A DNA stretch of 64,000 nt, from NCBI GenBank assembly GCA_028023455.1, contig JAQFVV010012671.1:1118001-1182000 (forward strand). The letters run 5' to 3'. The notes beneath the pieces were generated by a model that did no database searches, was not told the origin of the DNA, and worked only from the letters and a program-made list of their open reading frames with translations. Position numbers and translations under genes: made by a program. This stretch comes from Epiperipatus broadwayi. Lineage: Eukaryota > Onychophora > Udeonychophora > Euonychophora > Peripatidae. This document shows positions 32,134-46,038 of this stretch, one piece after another. Positions within the stretch are counted from its first letter, which is position 1, and every line of letters begins with the position of its first letter.

Positions 32134-34757
32134 CAGGGGTCAGCAACCTTTTAGTAGTGTGGTGCCGAACCTATGTTACAATGTTATTTCGCGTGCCGAC
32201 ATGATTTTACCAATCTTATTATATTATCAAAATTGTTTCAGTTATAATGGGCTTCAAAGTTATATATATATATTATAGTATATATTATATATTACTATAC
32301 AATGTATACTTTTGAAGTCCATTGTAACTGGATTTTATATTATTGGTCATTCAATATTTTAAATTATTTAGAATCATGTAAAAATTACCCTTTTTTTTAA
32401 TTTGTAATTTTTAACATGCTTATTAAAAATTATATTATAAATTACAACTTTTTACTTATACAAAATATATAATTTAAATAAGAAAAAAATATGAATTCTG
32501 ATAAGATTAGCCATTTTTTATTATTAAAATAAATTAATGTGAAAACCTTGGCCTTGTACCTCTTTGCTCAATGTCAGGTATGTAATTGGTCACTTTTAGC
32601 TTCACATATGCTTCTGAATGTTCAGGTGTTAGGCAACTTCTTTGTGAACTCAAAATATTTTTCATATTTGAGAAAATTTGTTCAATAAATAAGTTGAACC
32701 AAATGCCAAAAGCAGAGCACAAGCAGTTTTTTTTGAAAGAATTAAATATTTCAGGTAATGATATCCAACAATTGAGAATGACAGCCAACTTTTCTAGATA
32801 GTTTCTATCAAGCGTTTTCTGCAATTCTACAAATTTAGTTTTCCACAATTCTGATGACATTAATTCAATTAATTCTATTTCAAAACTATCAATGTCCATC
32901 TACTCAAAAAAAAGATAAATCAAATAGTCACCTTTAAATCAAATGTCAGGTTTGATGAGGAAAGAAAATATGGGTGTGTGTATTTGGAAGTCTTCACATC
33001 CTTTGGAAAATTCTTCTCTGAGAGCTTCAATGTATTTTTGAAGTTCATCTTTGTTAATGTTAAATTGATTTGCATGGGTCTTTACATTTGGAAAATACTT
33101 GAAGATGTTAGTAATAATATCACACCAAAATATATCTAATTTTGATGCAAATCCCTTCTATTATTCAAAAAGTTCTAGTACTGTTTGACTCTTCCTTTGC
33201 AAATGCAAGTTTAACTCATTCAAGTGTTGAGTTATATCAGTCAGAAACATCAATTTGCATAACCAGTCTTCATTTATTTCTGGATAATGTTCTTTTTCAT
33301 AAAGAAACATCTTGATTTCTTTCAGACATGATACAAACCTGTTCAAGACATTACCTCAACTAATCCAATGAACATTGCTGTATAGAGGGAGGTCTATATA
33401 TATACTATTCATTTCTTGCAAAAGATATTTAAATTGCCTATGTGTTAAGGAAGAATGAGAAACTATGAAATTAATTATTTTAATGACACTGTCCATTATA
33501 GAATTCAAGCATTGTGATGAGATTTTTGCAACTAAATTTTCTTGGTATATAATGCAGTGGAAACTCACTATTTGACGTTTAATATGATTTTCAAGAAGTT
33601 TAGCAAATATTTTCCTTTCTGACCATTGCAAGGCTAGCATCAGTAGTAACACTAAATATTTTATGTTAATTTTCTGATTTTTCAAAATAATTGAAAAATG
33701 CAGTGAAAATATCATGTCCCTTTGTTGTACCAGTAAGGGAACTCAAGCAACACAGTTCTTCATAAATATGATTGTTATCACAATATTGTGCAACTATTGC
33801 TAAGCACACCACATCATTTACATCAGTGCTTTCATCAACAGCAACACTGAATGCAACAGCCTGTTGTAAACAGGTATTCTATTTTTTTGTTATATCTTCA
33901 GCTATGTCAGTTATTCTTCTTTGAATTGATCTTTCACAAGCTGGTATTTCTCGAATTCGAGACAGTAATGTTTGTTTATTTGGTAGATCACTGAATAAGA
34001 TTTCAGCACATTTCAAAAACGTTTCTTTGATGAATTGTTCATCTGTGAAAGATTTGCCTTTCAAAGCCACACAACGAGCAATTGTATAACTACATTTGGT
34101 GGCTTTATTTTGGGTTCCAATTATTAGACTAAAATAAGTAGTTTGTTTCTTAAAGGCAGAAACAGTTCTTTTTATAGCTTCACTTCTCTCATCTGAGTTT
34201 TTAAACATGAACACATGTTTAGTTTGATAATGTCTTTGTACACTTGAGGTATGACCCACAATACTTTCACAGCATAATGTACACACAGCACAATCTTTTT
34301 GCTGTACAAATCCATATTCATTGTATAAGAGTCTTGAAAAGAGCGAATATCACGTTTTTGTCTTTTGTGAGACATTTTGGGAATCTCTCAGTCACTATGT
34401 AATGATAATCTCTTTTTTGAAAGAAGCACTAACTAACAAAAATAGCTTTCTAGAATTGATAACTTAATAAGCTTTTTATTTGTATTACGATCTCATTTTT
34501 TAATATTATCAGAAGTAAAATGTGAATATGTAGAATTTATTTCGCTTGCAAACAAAAATATCTTTTAAATGAAGTCAAGTGTATTATTTTTTGATAAATA
34601 ATGATTTAATCGTAAATTCAATGTTGAATGTAAAAAAAAAAAAAAAAAGACGCTATAATTAAAATATATTTTTTTACTATTTCAATTTACTCAGAGTGCC
34701 ATTGATAATCCTTGGCATGCCAAGCATGGCACGGGTGCCATAGGTTGCCGACCCCTG
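32134..34757 (-). mobile_element. hAT DNA transposon, complete ends
   Basis: A 2624-bp element with terminal inverted repeats CAGGGGTC(A/G)GCAACCT and 8-bp duplications TTCTAGGA (32126-32133) and CTCTAGGA (34758-34765). The uninterrupted target exists in the other array units at 43045, 55325 and 62238. A subterminal palindrome TGGCACCCGTGCCA lies near the right end. It encodes a broken transposase on the minus strand. Ends and duplication length are diagnostic of the hAT superfamily. Confidence 0.93.
32534..34375 (-). pseudogene. hAT transposase, broken, ZBED/SCAND3-like
   Basis: DNA cut-and-paste transposase remnant. The N-terminus (34172-34375, continued in another frame at 33879-34286) has a BED-like zinc finger, CTLCCESIVGHTSSVQRHYQ-TKH (C-x2-C-x12-H-x4-H). 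The middle pieces (33356-33715, 33161-33346) resemble the RNase H-like core of the GTF2IRD2/ZBED5 group. The C-terminus (32534-32899) has WISLPEIF, then CSAFGIWFNLFIEQIFSNMK and SSQRSCLTPEHSEAYVKLKV, the hAT dimerisation domain. At least four frameshifts make it inactive. Confidence 0.8.
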
Positions 34758-34844
34758 CTCTAGGATTATTATAAAAAATAAAAATAAAAAACACAAAAAA
34801 GGTAAAATTAAAATATTATCTTTTATGTCATATTCATACAATTC

Positions 34845-35065
34845 TTGATATTTTAATATACATATATATGTATACATCTATAGAATCATTGTTAATTAAT
34901 TATTGTAATGACAATTCATTATTTGGTGATTCTAAGTTCTTTGACTTATATAAAAAAGCACTTAGTCAAAGAACTTAGAATCACCAAAAAATGAAATGTC
35001 ATTACAATAATTAATTAACAATGATTCTACAGATGTATACATATATATGTATATTAAAATATCAA
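34845..35065. repeat. Quasi-palindrome unique to unit 1
   Basis: Arms of about 105 bp (about 34848-34948 and 34960-35063) are reverse complements around ATATAAAAAAGC. Units 2-4 have only the right arm, preceded by a short ATGAATCTATTTAATC segment that is missing here. Unit 1 therefore gained an inverted copy of its own neighbouring sequence. Confidence 0.8.
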
Positions 35066-36729
35066 TCCATATATATTTACTATTAGACTTGAATAATCTA
35101 ATCTTCTAATGTGAATATATTTTTTTGTTAATCTCAGTAATCTGTACCATCTCTTAGTGAATTAGATGGCGGTCTATTATTATGTGTTACAGTTTATTAA
35201 TCATCTAATAATTTGATATTCATCATTCAACCATATATAAATTAAAATGACTATCATAATTCTCTGTTAGTAAATTTTCTTTTAAAACAATTGATTTACA
35301 AATTATTACAAATCAATTTATTAAAATTTACACTCCAGATACATGAAAGCTCTATAATATTATTATAAGGAATGAACAAAAAACAACAACATATTTCTTG
35401 GAAATAATTAGTGCAGTAATACTTGCAGTAAGTTAGCAAAATTACTTATAATCATGAAAAAAAAATTATAACTATACTAATTCATGTAGGACTGGGAGCA
35501 AAATGTGAAACTATATAGAAGACAATTCCAGTAATTGTGTAAACTTTAAAGTTGTGGTCTAAGGAGTGAAATGAAATTAGAGCACGAGTGAATTTAGATG
35601 AAGATCTGTTAATAAAAATGTTAATAACATTATACTGTATTTCACAAAACTCTACATATTTCGTTTGATTGTAAATTTAGATTTAAATGTGCAGCAAAAC
35701 CTGCCAAAAAATCCTCGATGTATAACTATTTTTGGTGTTATATTTAATGTTTTTTTTATGCATGTATCATGAGAAATGTATTGAAGAAGAAATAATCAGG
35801 CAAATGAATTTTATGGTAGATAAATAATGAGAATAATATCAGTTACGTTTAAATATCTTAAATCAGAACAGTACGAAACGTCCATAATAAATGAATGACT
35901 CATAATTATTCAAAGGGAGACAATTTTAATTTATTGCGCTTAAATTATTCATTTTAAATAAAATTATTATATTTCTTAAATATTATTTAATTAAATATTT
36001 GACTGGTAAAATTTACTATGGAGGAAAATCTCTAGATGTCACTACAAAACAAACACTTTGTTCTGTGTTCGGCAATCAAGTTAAAAATAATGAATTAAAA
36101 CATTAACTTTCTTTTTTTTTGAACCACTTTAAAAATTTATTAACAAAATAAGATATATAATACTCGTAGATTTTCGGATGAAATTACATTTTATAGAAAA
36201 CATTCACAATTAACAATCAAAATTTATTACACTGCAACAACAATTATAAAACTACAACACAATATTATCACTAGAATGCGAATAGAATTGTGGGAACTCT
36301 TGTACTTTATTACGGTGATTAAAAAGAAGAATCTTCATACTATAAGAAAAATTTGGCATAGAAAAAATATTTTTTGTTAATAAACAATTATGTCAAATAT
36401 GGAAAAGGTTACTCAATGAACAGTTAATAAAATGAAAATACTTGAAATAAAACTTCAAAAAATCGAATAACTAGAAAAGATGAAGGAATACGGAATTATA
36501 ATTAAACCGGATTTTCTTAGTGTTATACATTTGAGTAGAAATTTAAATAAATATACAAATGTATTAAATTAATTTTGATTATTTTTAACACCCTCCCCTA
36601 TTTAATAAAAAGACATTTAGCATACTGTCTGCATTCTTCTAAGAATATACAAAACAAGAGAAGCATTATATTGATTAAAATTTTAAATATAATTGCTCAA
36701 CAGAACTTTGAGGCTGAATAGTTGCTTAC

Positions 36730-36795
36730 TAGAGTCCATGGCTTAACTCCAATTATGTAAATGATGAGAATGTAAAGCAACAACACATCTAGTAC
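36730..36795 (-). other. 66-bp exon-like block, array unit 1
   Basis: Minus strand: TTGATCATAG acceptor, 22 codons VLDVLLLYILIIYIIGVKPW-TL, then GTAAGC donor. The peptide is a hydrophobic membrane-type segment. Present with intact frame and both splice dinucleotides in units 1, 2 and 3. Host-gene status is uncertain. Confidence 0.4.
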
Positions 36796-37125
36796 CTATG
36801 ATCAAACTTAAAACTGTAATCTATAATTATTCTTTTAAAGGGATAATACCTTAAAAATTGTTAATTAAAAACTTTAGAGAGGATTAATAGTACATAAATA
36901 TTATGACATCTGGATAAAGTTTAGAGCAGAAAGTAGTATTCAGAGGATTCACATATTTCATTAAAGTGAAATAACTTTTTTTTACTGTCACAGAAACATC
37001 AGCCACAAAACTATTATTTAGATAATCAATTAGATTGGCATGCTCATAAATAAAATTTGTAAGAGACATTTCTTTCAGCATAAAATGATATAATAATAAA
37101 GAATGGTTAATCATTTAACAAATTG

Positions 37126-37810
37126 TAGCATGATGTACAATGTAAATAAAATAATCAAATGATTATTTTCCCAAGAGATATGTTCAATTACCAGAAACAA
37201 TAAATTATGTTTCTATTCAAGGATATTTAACTCTTGGGTCATTCTTTCTACCAATATGTTTAACTACAAAACAGATCTTTAAAAAAACAATTTGATAATA
37301 TGGCTAGTTTTAATGAAGGATGAAAAATGTTTAAGACAAATCAAATTCAAATCACTTTTTCAAACAGGATAGGCACTTATATGGATTAATAACAAATGAA
37401 CTGTGGAACCAAATATATCATTTAACCAACGAGCTTACTTTATCAATTGTAACATTCATTAAATGCATTTGAGAAAATGAACAATCAGATGGATCACCAA
37501 AATGGCATTAAGAACTTAAACTTTATAATAGAGTAGAACATATTTGGAGAATATTATTTAATTTTGTTATTACATTTCTTAATTAGCAATTGATTCAAGT
37601 TTTGGGAGATTAAACAGAATTATCAGAAATGAAATGGTGTAGCCTAAAATTGGGGAGGAAACAGTTTTTTCATAGAGTTGTCATGATGATACCTTCCTTG
37701 GGTTGTAAAAAGTTTCCATAGTGTACTGAACGTTATCTAATTCAATAAAAATAAGCAGAATATTTGAGGGTTGTGTAAACTAAGTTGTCTTATTTAAAGT
37801 GAAATGTAAT
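37126..37810. other. Array spacer, no gene seen
   Basis: Non-coding segment present also at 51430-52170 and 58030-58772. It is a useful alignment anchor (AAACAGGATAGGCA, GGGAGG(A/T)TAAACAGAAT) but shows no ORF. Confidence 0.6.
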
Positions 37811-38433
37811 CTATCTCATAACACTGATACACCTGAACATATATATGGCTAAAAGATAAATAACAACCAATATCCATATTTCATGCTAAACCAGCAATCA
37901 TCAGTTGGTCAAGATTATCATATCTATACATATGTGCAATAAGTGCTCAGATATTTATTAAGATAGCCAATCTTCAGATTTTAATGGGCAGGCTTCAATC
38001 CACTCACATTCCAACTCTTCAACCATCCATCCAATTGAAAATCTGATGATGGAACACTCAAAGGCCATCCTGAGGCTAAGATACTTGTCACCCCCATGTT
38101 GGCCTAAAGTCAATATGACCCTCATGTACAGGACATAATCCATTTAATACATATATGAGGGATGGGTAGACATCTCTATTATGTAATAACTGAAATACAG
38201 AGTTATTATATACCTGTGTCTATATATGTAATATATAGGGCATATGAGCACAGACTTTCACATGACCTACCACTCTCCAATCTATCTCACAACACTGATA
38301 CACTTGAACACATATGTCTAAAAGATAAATAATCACCAACATATGTATTTCATGCTAAACCAGCAATCATTAGTTGGTCCAGATTATAATCTCTACACAT
38401 AAATGCAATAAGTGCTCATATATATATTATAAT
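37811..38433. repeat. 472-bp sub-repeats of unit 1 (first, and start of second)
   Basis: Direct repeats beginning CTATCTCA(T/C)AACACTGATACAC at 37811 and 38282 (period 471). The second copy is split by the inserted block at about 38434-41212 and resumes at 41213. Short frames on either strand (60-61 codons) recur between copies but are not kept open in all, so I do not call them genes. Confidence 0.85.
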
Positions 38434-39019
38434 GGAACCCACTGCCCCAAAGTTGATAGTGTCAGATAAAACGAAACTGCTGGGTACACCACATGATATG
38501 AATATGAATAAGTAGTTGGATGATTTGAATGAAATGTGTCAACCAACTTACATTAAGTCATATCTTAAATTTATGATTCGACAGTACATTTGGGTGCGTC
38601 AGATGTTACAGAATCAGTAATGCATATAATAAAGGGAGCACATCTCCCTACTATCAGACTTAGGCCTTCGAAAAAGATGCTAAAGATGTCACAATGCAAT
38701 GCCCAGTTCCAAATCACATCTACTTTCAATATATTAACTTATAATTTACTAATAATATTTCAATGTAACTTAGACCAGTGCATATTCATTACATCTCCAT
38801 TTTTAGGCCCCATTACAACACAGAATTCAAACTCAGGAAATTCTTGCAGTCAGCTCTCTTCAGAGATGGACTTACTCAATTATAAACCAAATATGCCTAT
38901 ATATAAGCATAGATATAGAAAAATACTGATGATGATCAATTATTTATAAGAGCAATATATAATGAGATGATCATCATCAAACCTTTAATGTTGTAAGTGC
39001 ACAATGATGATGGTGATGA

Positions 39020-39105
39020 TCAAACATCTAGTGAAATAAATGCATGATGATGATGATCAAACATCTAGTGAAATAAATGCATGATGATGATGGCAATGAT
39101 CAAAC
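39020..39105. repeat. GATGATCAAACATCTAGTG minisatellite
   Basis: Two near-identical copies of about 39 bp plus partial copies of GATGATCAAACATCTAGTGA..AATAAATGCATGATGAT. Inside the unidentified insertion. Confidence 0.75.
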
Positions 39106-40541
39106 AGAGATCAGATTGATTTAAACAACTTAATATGTTTATTAACAACATATAAATAAATATTTACAAACAAAAAATAATAAAATAAATAAATATTCAG
39201 TTTTTCTATCATCTGGATGGCTTCATACAACAGAAACAAAATAATTGGAAGTATATTATATACATAATTATACTATATAATTCATTAAATATATACATGA
39301 AACAACAAAAAAGAAAAGCAAAATGAGAGTTCACTAACTCTAAAACTACCCCATTAATGTAATTATTAGAATGATATTTTTAGGCTAGGGTAAGTATATT
39401 ATAATTAACTATTTATTTTACTAAAATATATATATATATAGCCCCACTCTGATTTATTTGTGTGTGTAAGTCACAGTAAATATTAATGATAGATAAAAAA
39501 AAAAAAAAAGACCTTTTACTCAGTGGGTTAATTGCGCATTCAGAAATAAAATAAAATTACAAGTAAATATTATTAAAACTTATTAGATTATCTAGTCTTG
39601 TTGTTCTAAAGTTTTGCCCTCAATGTTAAATATATAAAAACCTTATTTGAGGTGAGATCACCTTGATGGATCAATGTTGAATTCTAGAGGAATCTGAAAA
39701 TTTACTTTTATTAAAAAATAATACATATTAATGGAAGAGGATTCCTTTTTTAATTTACATCAACATGACAATTTATCCATCCACTACTTTCACTTTTAAA
39801 TTGCAGATGATCGAATTTGAAAAATAGAATTACAATATATAAACTTTCAAATAAAAATGACAAAAGCAAAAAAAAAATAGTCACGTGAATCAAAATAACA
39901 TATATTTATCCTGAGAAAAGCAAGCATTTTATCTTACACTGAAAGTTTATAGATTTAAATGTCAATCTCCCAGTATAATGCTCCTGTTCAACAACTTTGT
40001 TGCTATTTATGAATCTCATGCCTCTTGATTTAAACAAACATATACAAAATATCTTTCCTGAATGTATATAAATCCATGGAAGATTGCTGTATACCAGCAT
40101 TCTATAAAACAGACATCTTGATGGAGAATTTTATAATTTCATAATTCCATAATTTCCTAATGACATTGAAGTTAGCTTAGAAATGCTCCACAGCATTGGT
40201 CCTTTCCCTCTGCCACATTGTAATGATTCCTTTTATAAACTTTATTTATATCGTGGCTTAAATATATATAAAAATAGCTTTAAAAGAAAACAGTTAATTT
40301 TTAGTAGTTTCAGATTTTCCATGCATTATTTCTATTATAATGAATTTTAGCTTGCAGAATAAATTAAGTCACTAGTTTATTCCTGCTAATTATAAATTAA
40401 AGTTTAACTTTCCAGTTTTCTTCTATTCAAAATAAAGATTTTATATTATCTCGAAACTACAAATACTAAAATTTTACTGTTTTTTTAGATACCAAATAGT
40501 TTTATTTTTCTTTTTTTTAAAAGAAATAAAAATTTAACTTT

Positions 40542-40690
40542 TTTTTTTCTGTCTGTTCAATTCCAGATTTTTTTAAAACAACGCTACTCTGCTGTCAGTT
40601 CAATTGTAGATTTTTTTTTTCTGTCTGTTCAATTCCAGATTTTTTTAAAACAAGAACGCTACTCTGCTGTCGGTTCAATTGTAGATTTTT
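40542..40690. repeat. 82-bp tandem repeat
   Basis: TTCTGTCTGTTCAATTCCAG... through CTACTCTGCTGTC(A/G)GTTCAATTGTAG is present twice in direct tandem, the second copy with a small AGA insertion. Confidence 0.8.
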
Positions 40691-43600
40691 CCAGTAAAGA
40701 GAAACGCTGCTCGATTGTCATGTGCTAGCTAAAAAACCTATTGTTACAATTTGATAAAAAAAATCAAATTATAAAATATTACTATTATTATTACTTTTAT
40801 TTAATTATCATTATTCCAAACCTGATCATTTAACAGCAATTTTGACCACGTATAAATTTTAATCTTTAATTATGTCGTTCTATAAGTCAATCAATTAGTA
40901 TTTTTAGTTAATGAAATTAAATGAATAAAAGAAAAACAATTAATTTCTACCAATAGATGAACATATTAGTTTAGATGCATATATATTTCATATGTATAGC
41001 AAATTTATTTGCTTTCTCACAATAGACAAAAAATATATGAATTAATTTATCAAACATATCAGTCTATATTTATGTTTATATATGTATATACTACATTTGT
41101 ATAAGGAAGTATATAAGATATTTTATTTGCCTACCACTTGGTCTGAATTTAAATATTGAAAAAAAAATTGGGTTAGGTTTGAAGGCTAGTTGTAAGCCAT
41201 CTCTTACACTATATATTAAGAGAGCCAATCTTTATAATTTAATGGACAGACTTCAATCCACTCCATACTCCTACTCTTCAACCTTCCATCCAATTGAAAA
41301 TCTGATAATGGAATGCTCAAAGGCCACCCTGAGGCTGAGATACTTGTCACATCCATGTTGACCTAAAGTCAATCTGATCCTTCATGTACAAAACAATCCA
41401 TTTTATACATATATGAGGGATATGCAGACATCTTTACTATGTAATAACTGAAATACAGGCTTATTATATACCTACATCAATATATGTAATATATAAGGTA
41501 TATGAGCACAGACTTTCACACGACTGACCACTCTCCACTCTATCTCATAAACTGTGAGAATCACTCTTAAATTTCCAAACAATACTGATATAATAAAGAA
41601 TAAATAAAACTAAAGTCATAAAAAGGTATTCATAAGTTTTTTTAATTAAAAAATCTTACTTCTCTAACAAATACAATCAATTAGTTGTAATACGTTAGAA
41701 GATATATTTTTCATAAGATATGTGAAAACTACTTTTATACCTAAAAATGCATAGTCCTTTATATAAACATTTAACGTATAATTAAATAGAATTGGATTTA
41801 TTTTTTCAAAGAATACATTTATGTTTTGTCTTCATATATGTTCATATAATTGTTTCTACCATAATTTAAATATTTTGATAGTATTTGCAAACAATCACAA
41901 GATGTTTATCTTAATAATATCATTAGTAAAACATGAATTATTACAATCATAGATAATGGCAATCAAGTCAAAAATATGTTACATTGATGAGAAATGTTTC
42001 CAAAATAAAAAGTAATCATTAAAGTAAAAATGATATACTTTTTTTATACTTGTCATCTAAACTAATCTAATTATGATTTAGTTAATTCAGATAAAGATAG
42101 GGTGGAAAATATTATCAAATGCCTTTGACAAGTATAAAAAAAAAAGTATATCAACTTGATTTTGATTCTCAATGACATGGGCCATGGTATTAGTAAAATA
42201 TATCATGGTTATAGCTTGAGATCTTTTTCTCAAATCCATGCTAAAATTTTTCATGCATAAACATCTACAACTTTTAAACTGAAGTATTCAGCAAAGCTAT
42301 CTTTATGTTATTTTCATATATAAAACCTACTTTAGAAATTTTTAACCTTTAAAAAAAGTAACATTTGAGAAAGATTAAAAATGAAAAAAAAAAAAAAAGC
42401 TATAATTTTCATGCAACCCGTTATAAATAAATATAGAAATGTTACAAAACCAACTGAAGATTTATTTTCTAGAACACACAAATCTGATAACATGTGTTAA
42501 GGGTTACATTTTACACAAGGAAAAAATTAGTAAGAATAGATAAATCATATAAATGTTAAGATATAATATAACTATAGGAACATTTTAAAAAAGGGCAAAG
42601 CAATGAGATATCAATTCAAAATTGGTTATTATATCAATAATTTTAAAATTTTCCCAAAACTCTTTGAATCCTTGAATATTATCATCTATTTTAAGTATTT
42701 TTAAAATCTTCATTTTGGTAATATATATAAAATTGATAGGAATTATAATATATTAGCGAATCTAGACTTAAAAATTTGTAGTATTTGTTATTCAGTCTTA
42801 ATAATTTCAATAAAGCTTTTAGAGAACCATGCAAGAAAAGTAGTCACTCAATTCACTTCCAAAGAAACAAATTAGATCTTGTCTAAATAATTCATCCATC
42901 AAATTTTCAGCTACAGAATATGGGTCCAAAAAGTTACTTATTTCAGTCCAAAAGTAGTAACTAACTCTAAATATAGTCCAAATTAGTCACCTTGTTAAAA
43001 ATTCACAATGAAAAATAAGAAAACTCAAAAGGGGTACTCAAACACTCTAGGATTATTAAAAAAACACTAAAAATATAAGATTAAAATTTTATCTTGTTCT
43101 ATGTCATATTCATACAATTCATGAATCTATTTAATCTTATAAACTTATATAAAAGAAGAACTTAGTTAAAGAACTTAAAATTATCAAATAATGAAATATC
43201 ATTAAAATAATTAATTAATAATGATTCTATAGATGTGTACATATATATATTAAAATATCAATCCATATATATTTACTATTAGTCTTAGAATGATCTAATC
43301 TTCTAAAGGAATTTTTTTTTTTTTGCTAATGCCATTAATCTGTCAATTAGATGGTAGTCTATTATGATGTGTTACAGTTCATCAATCATCTAATAATTTG
43401 ATATTCATCATTCAACCATATATAAATTGAAATGACTATATCATAATTCTCTGGTGGTAAATTTTCTTTTAAATCAATTGATTTACAAATTATTACAAAT
43501 CAATTTATTAAAATTTACACTTCAGATGCATGAAAGCTGTATAATATTATTATAAAAAATGAAAAAAAACAACAACATATTTCTCGGAAATAGTTAATGC

Positions 43601-45289
43601 AATAAATTAACAAAATTACTTATAATTATAAAAATAAATAAATTAATATTTATAACTATATACTTTGATTTACTAAAAATTCCTTTTATAAAACTATATC
43701 ATAAAAAATCCATGTATGACTAGAAGTAAAATGTGGAACTATATAGAAGACAATTCCAGTAATTATTTAAACTTCAAAATTGTGGTCTAAGGAGTGAAAT
43801 GAAATTAGATCACGAGTGAATTTAGATGAAGATACTTTAATAAAAATGTTAATAACATTGCACTGTACTTCACAAAACTCTACATATTTTGTTTGATTGT
43901 AAATTTAGATTTAAATGTGCAGCAAAACCTACCAAAAAATCCTGGATACATAACTATTTTTGGTATCATATTTAATGTTGTTTGATGCATGTATCGTAAG
44001 AAATGTATTGAAGAAGAAATAATCAGACAAATGAATTTTATGGTAGATAAATAATGAGGAATAATCAGTTACGTTTAAATATCTTAAATTATTTCTCTTT
44101 CAGAACAGTATGAAACTTCCATAACAAACGAATCACTCATAAGTATTCAAGGGGAGATCATTTTAATTTATTTTGCTTAAATTATTAATTTTATATAAAA
44201 TAATTATATTTTTTAAATATTATTTTAATTATGTATTTGAATAATAAAAGTTTACTATGTAGGAAAGTCATTAGACATTATTACAAAACAGTGACTCTGT
44301 TCCGTGTTCGGTTATCAAGTTAAAAATAATGTATTAAAACATTAAGTTTCCTTTTATTTGAACTACTTTATAAACGAATCACTCATAATTATTTAAAGGG
44401 TGACAATTTGTGCTTAAATTATTCATTTTAAATAAAATAATTACATTTCTTAAATATTATTTTAATTATGTATTTGAGTAGTAAAAGTTTACTACTTAGG
44501 AAAGTCACGAGAGGTCACTACAAAACAGTGGCTAACGGCTTTCTCTAAGTATAATTGCTGAGAGATTCTTGACTCCGTTTCAGGAGAAGCCACATCACAT
44601 CACATCACATCACATCCATTTTCGGCAATCAAGTTAAAAATAATGTACAGTATTCTTTTTTTTTAAACCACTTTAAAAATTTATTAATAAAATAAGATAT
44701 ATATGAATTTAATATCACACTCATAGACTTTCGGATCAAATTATATTTTATAGAAAACATTCACAAATAACATCAAAATTTATTATTATTTTTTTAATTT
44801 TATACAGCAACAACAATTATAAAACTACAGCACAATATTATCATTAGAATGGGAACTCTTGGACTTTATAATGGTAATTAAAAAATCGAATCTTCATACT
44901 ATAAAAAAAGTTGCCATAGATAGAATTTTTTTTGTTAATAAACAATTATTTCAAATACAGAAAACGTTATTCAAATGAACACTTAATAAAATGAAAGTAC
45001 TTGAAATAAAACTTAAAAATTCGAATAACTAGAAAAGATGCAGGAATGCCGAATTTTAATTAACCGGATTTTCTTGGTGTTATACATTTGGGTAGGAATT
45101 TAAATAAATATACAAATGTGTTAAATTAATTTTGATTATTTTTAGTACCCCCCCTCCCATTTAATAAAAAAACATTTAGCATACTGTCTTCATTCTTCTG
45201 AGAGTATACAAAACAAGACTAGCATTATATTGATTAAAATTTTTAAATATAATTGCACAACAGAACTTTGGGGCGGAATGGTTGCTTAC

Positions 45290-45355
45290 TAGAGCCCATG
45301 GCCTAACTCCAATTATGTAAATTATGAGAATGTAAAGCAACAACACATCTAGTAC
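45290..45355 (-). other. 66-bp exon-like block, array unit 2
   Basis: Same block as at 36730: acceptor TTGATCATAG, VLDVLLLYILIIYIIGVRPW-AL, donor GTAAGC. Differences from unit 1 are one synonymous (ATC/ATA) and two conservative (K/R, T/A) changes; no indels. Confidence 0.4.
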
Positions 45356-45621
45356 CTATGATCAAAGTTAAAACTTTAACCCATAGCTATTGTTTTAAAG
45401 GGGTAATACCTTAAAAGTTGTTAATTGACAATTTTAGAGAGATCTGGATAGAGTTTAGCAGCAAAAAGGGGTATTCAGAGGATTCACATATTTCATTAAA
45501 ATGAAATAACTTCTTTTTACTGTCGTAGAGACATCAGCCAAAAAACTGTTACTTAGATTATCAATTAGATCAACAAGCCCATGAACAAAATTTGTAGAGA
45601 TATTTTTTTCAGCATAAAATG

Positions 45622-45823
<202 letters not shown>

Positions 45824-46038
45824 CCCGCAGCAAATCTCTGCTGAGGTAAGAAGCAATCCTTAAGTTCTCCGATGTAAGTATTTATTTTTTACTTTTGTTC
45901 CAACTTGTTATTCGCAAAACAAACGTAATACAGGAAAACTCGAATTATATAATAGATTAATAGTGTTTTTTGAAAAATATCGGTGTGTTTTAATATCTTT
46001 TTTTTAAAAAAAAATACTGACTTGAGTCAGAATAAATC

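Larger units (their letters stand above)
38434..41212. mobile_element. Unidentified 2.8-kb insertion in unit 1
   Basis: Compared with the other sub-repeat copies, sequence from about 38434 to 41212 is extra, with TATATATTA at both junctions (possible 9-bp duplication). It has no terminal inverted repeats that I can see. Contents: an open plus-strand frame at 38590-38949 without known domain, a GATGATGATCAAACATCTAG minisatellite (about 39020-39105), a long AT-rich part, and an 82-bp tandem repeat (about 40542-40690). Type of element unknown. Confidence 0.5.
30613..41549. repeat. Array unit 1 (with hAT and 2.8-kb insertions)
   Basis: First of four direct repeats, each opening with AACTGTGAGAATCA and AATTTCCAAACAATACTG. 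After removing the hAT element (32134-34757) and the block at about 38434-41212 the unit is about 5.5 kb. Order: minus-strand RT relic, AT-rich middle, a truncated CACTACAAAACA block near 36043, exon-like block (36730-36795), AATGGTTAATCATTTAACA block, then two 472-bp sub-repeats (37811 and 38282). Confidence 0.85.

Noticed and set aside
36884-37114. Minus-strand frame repeated in units 1, 2 and 3 (SFYAEKN...LADVS...NPLNT)
   Set aside because: Unit 3 has a frame-breaking 2-bp difference, the end is not conserved and no splice sites frame it. Conservation is no more than expected for recent repeats.
38590-38949. 119-codon plus-strand frame
   Set aside because: Only the first 40 codons look protein-like, there is no recognised domain and no clear splice context. 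Mentioned only as part of the unidentified block.
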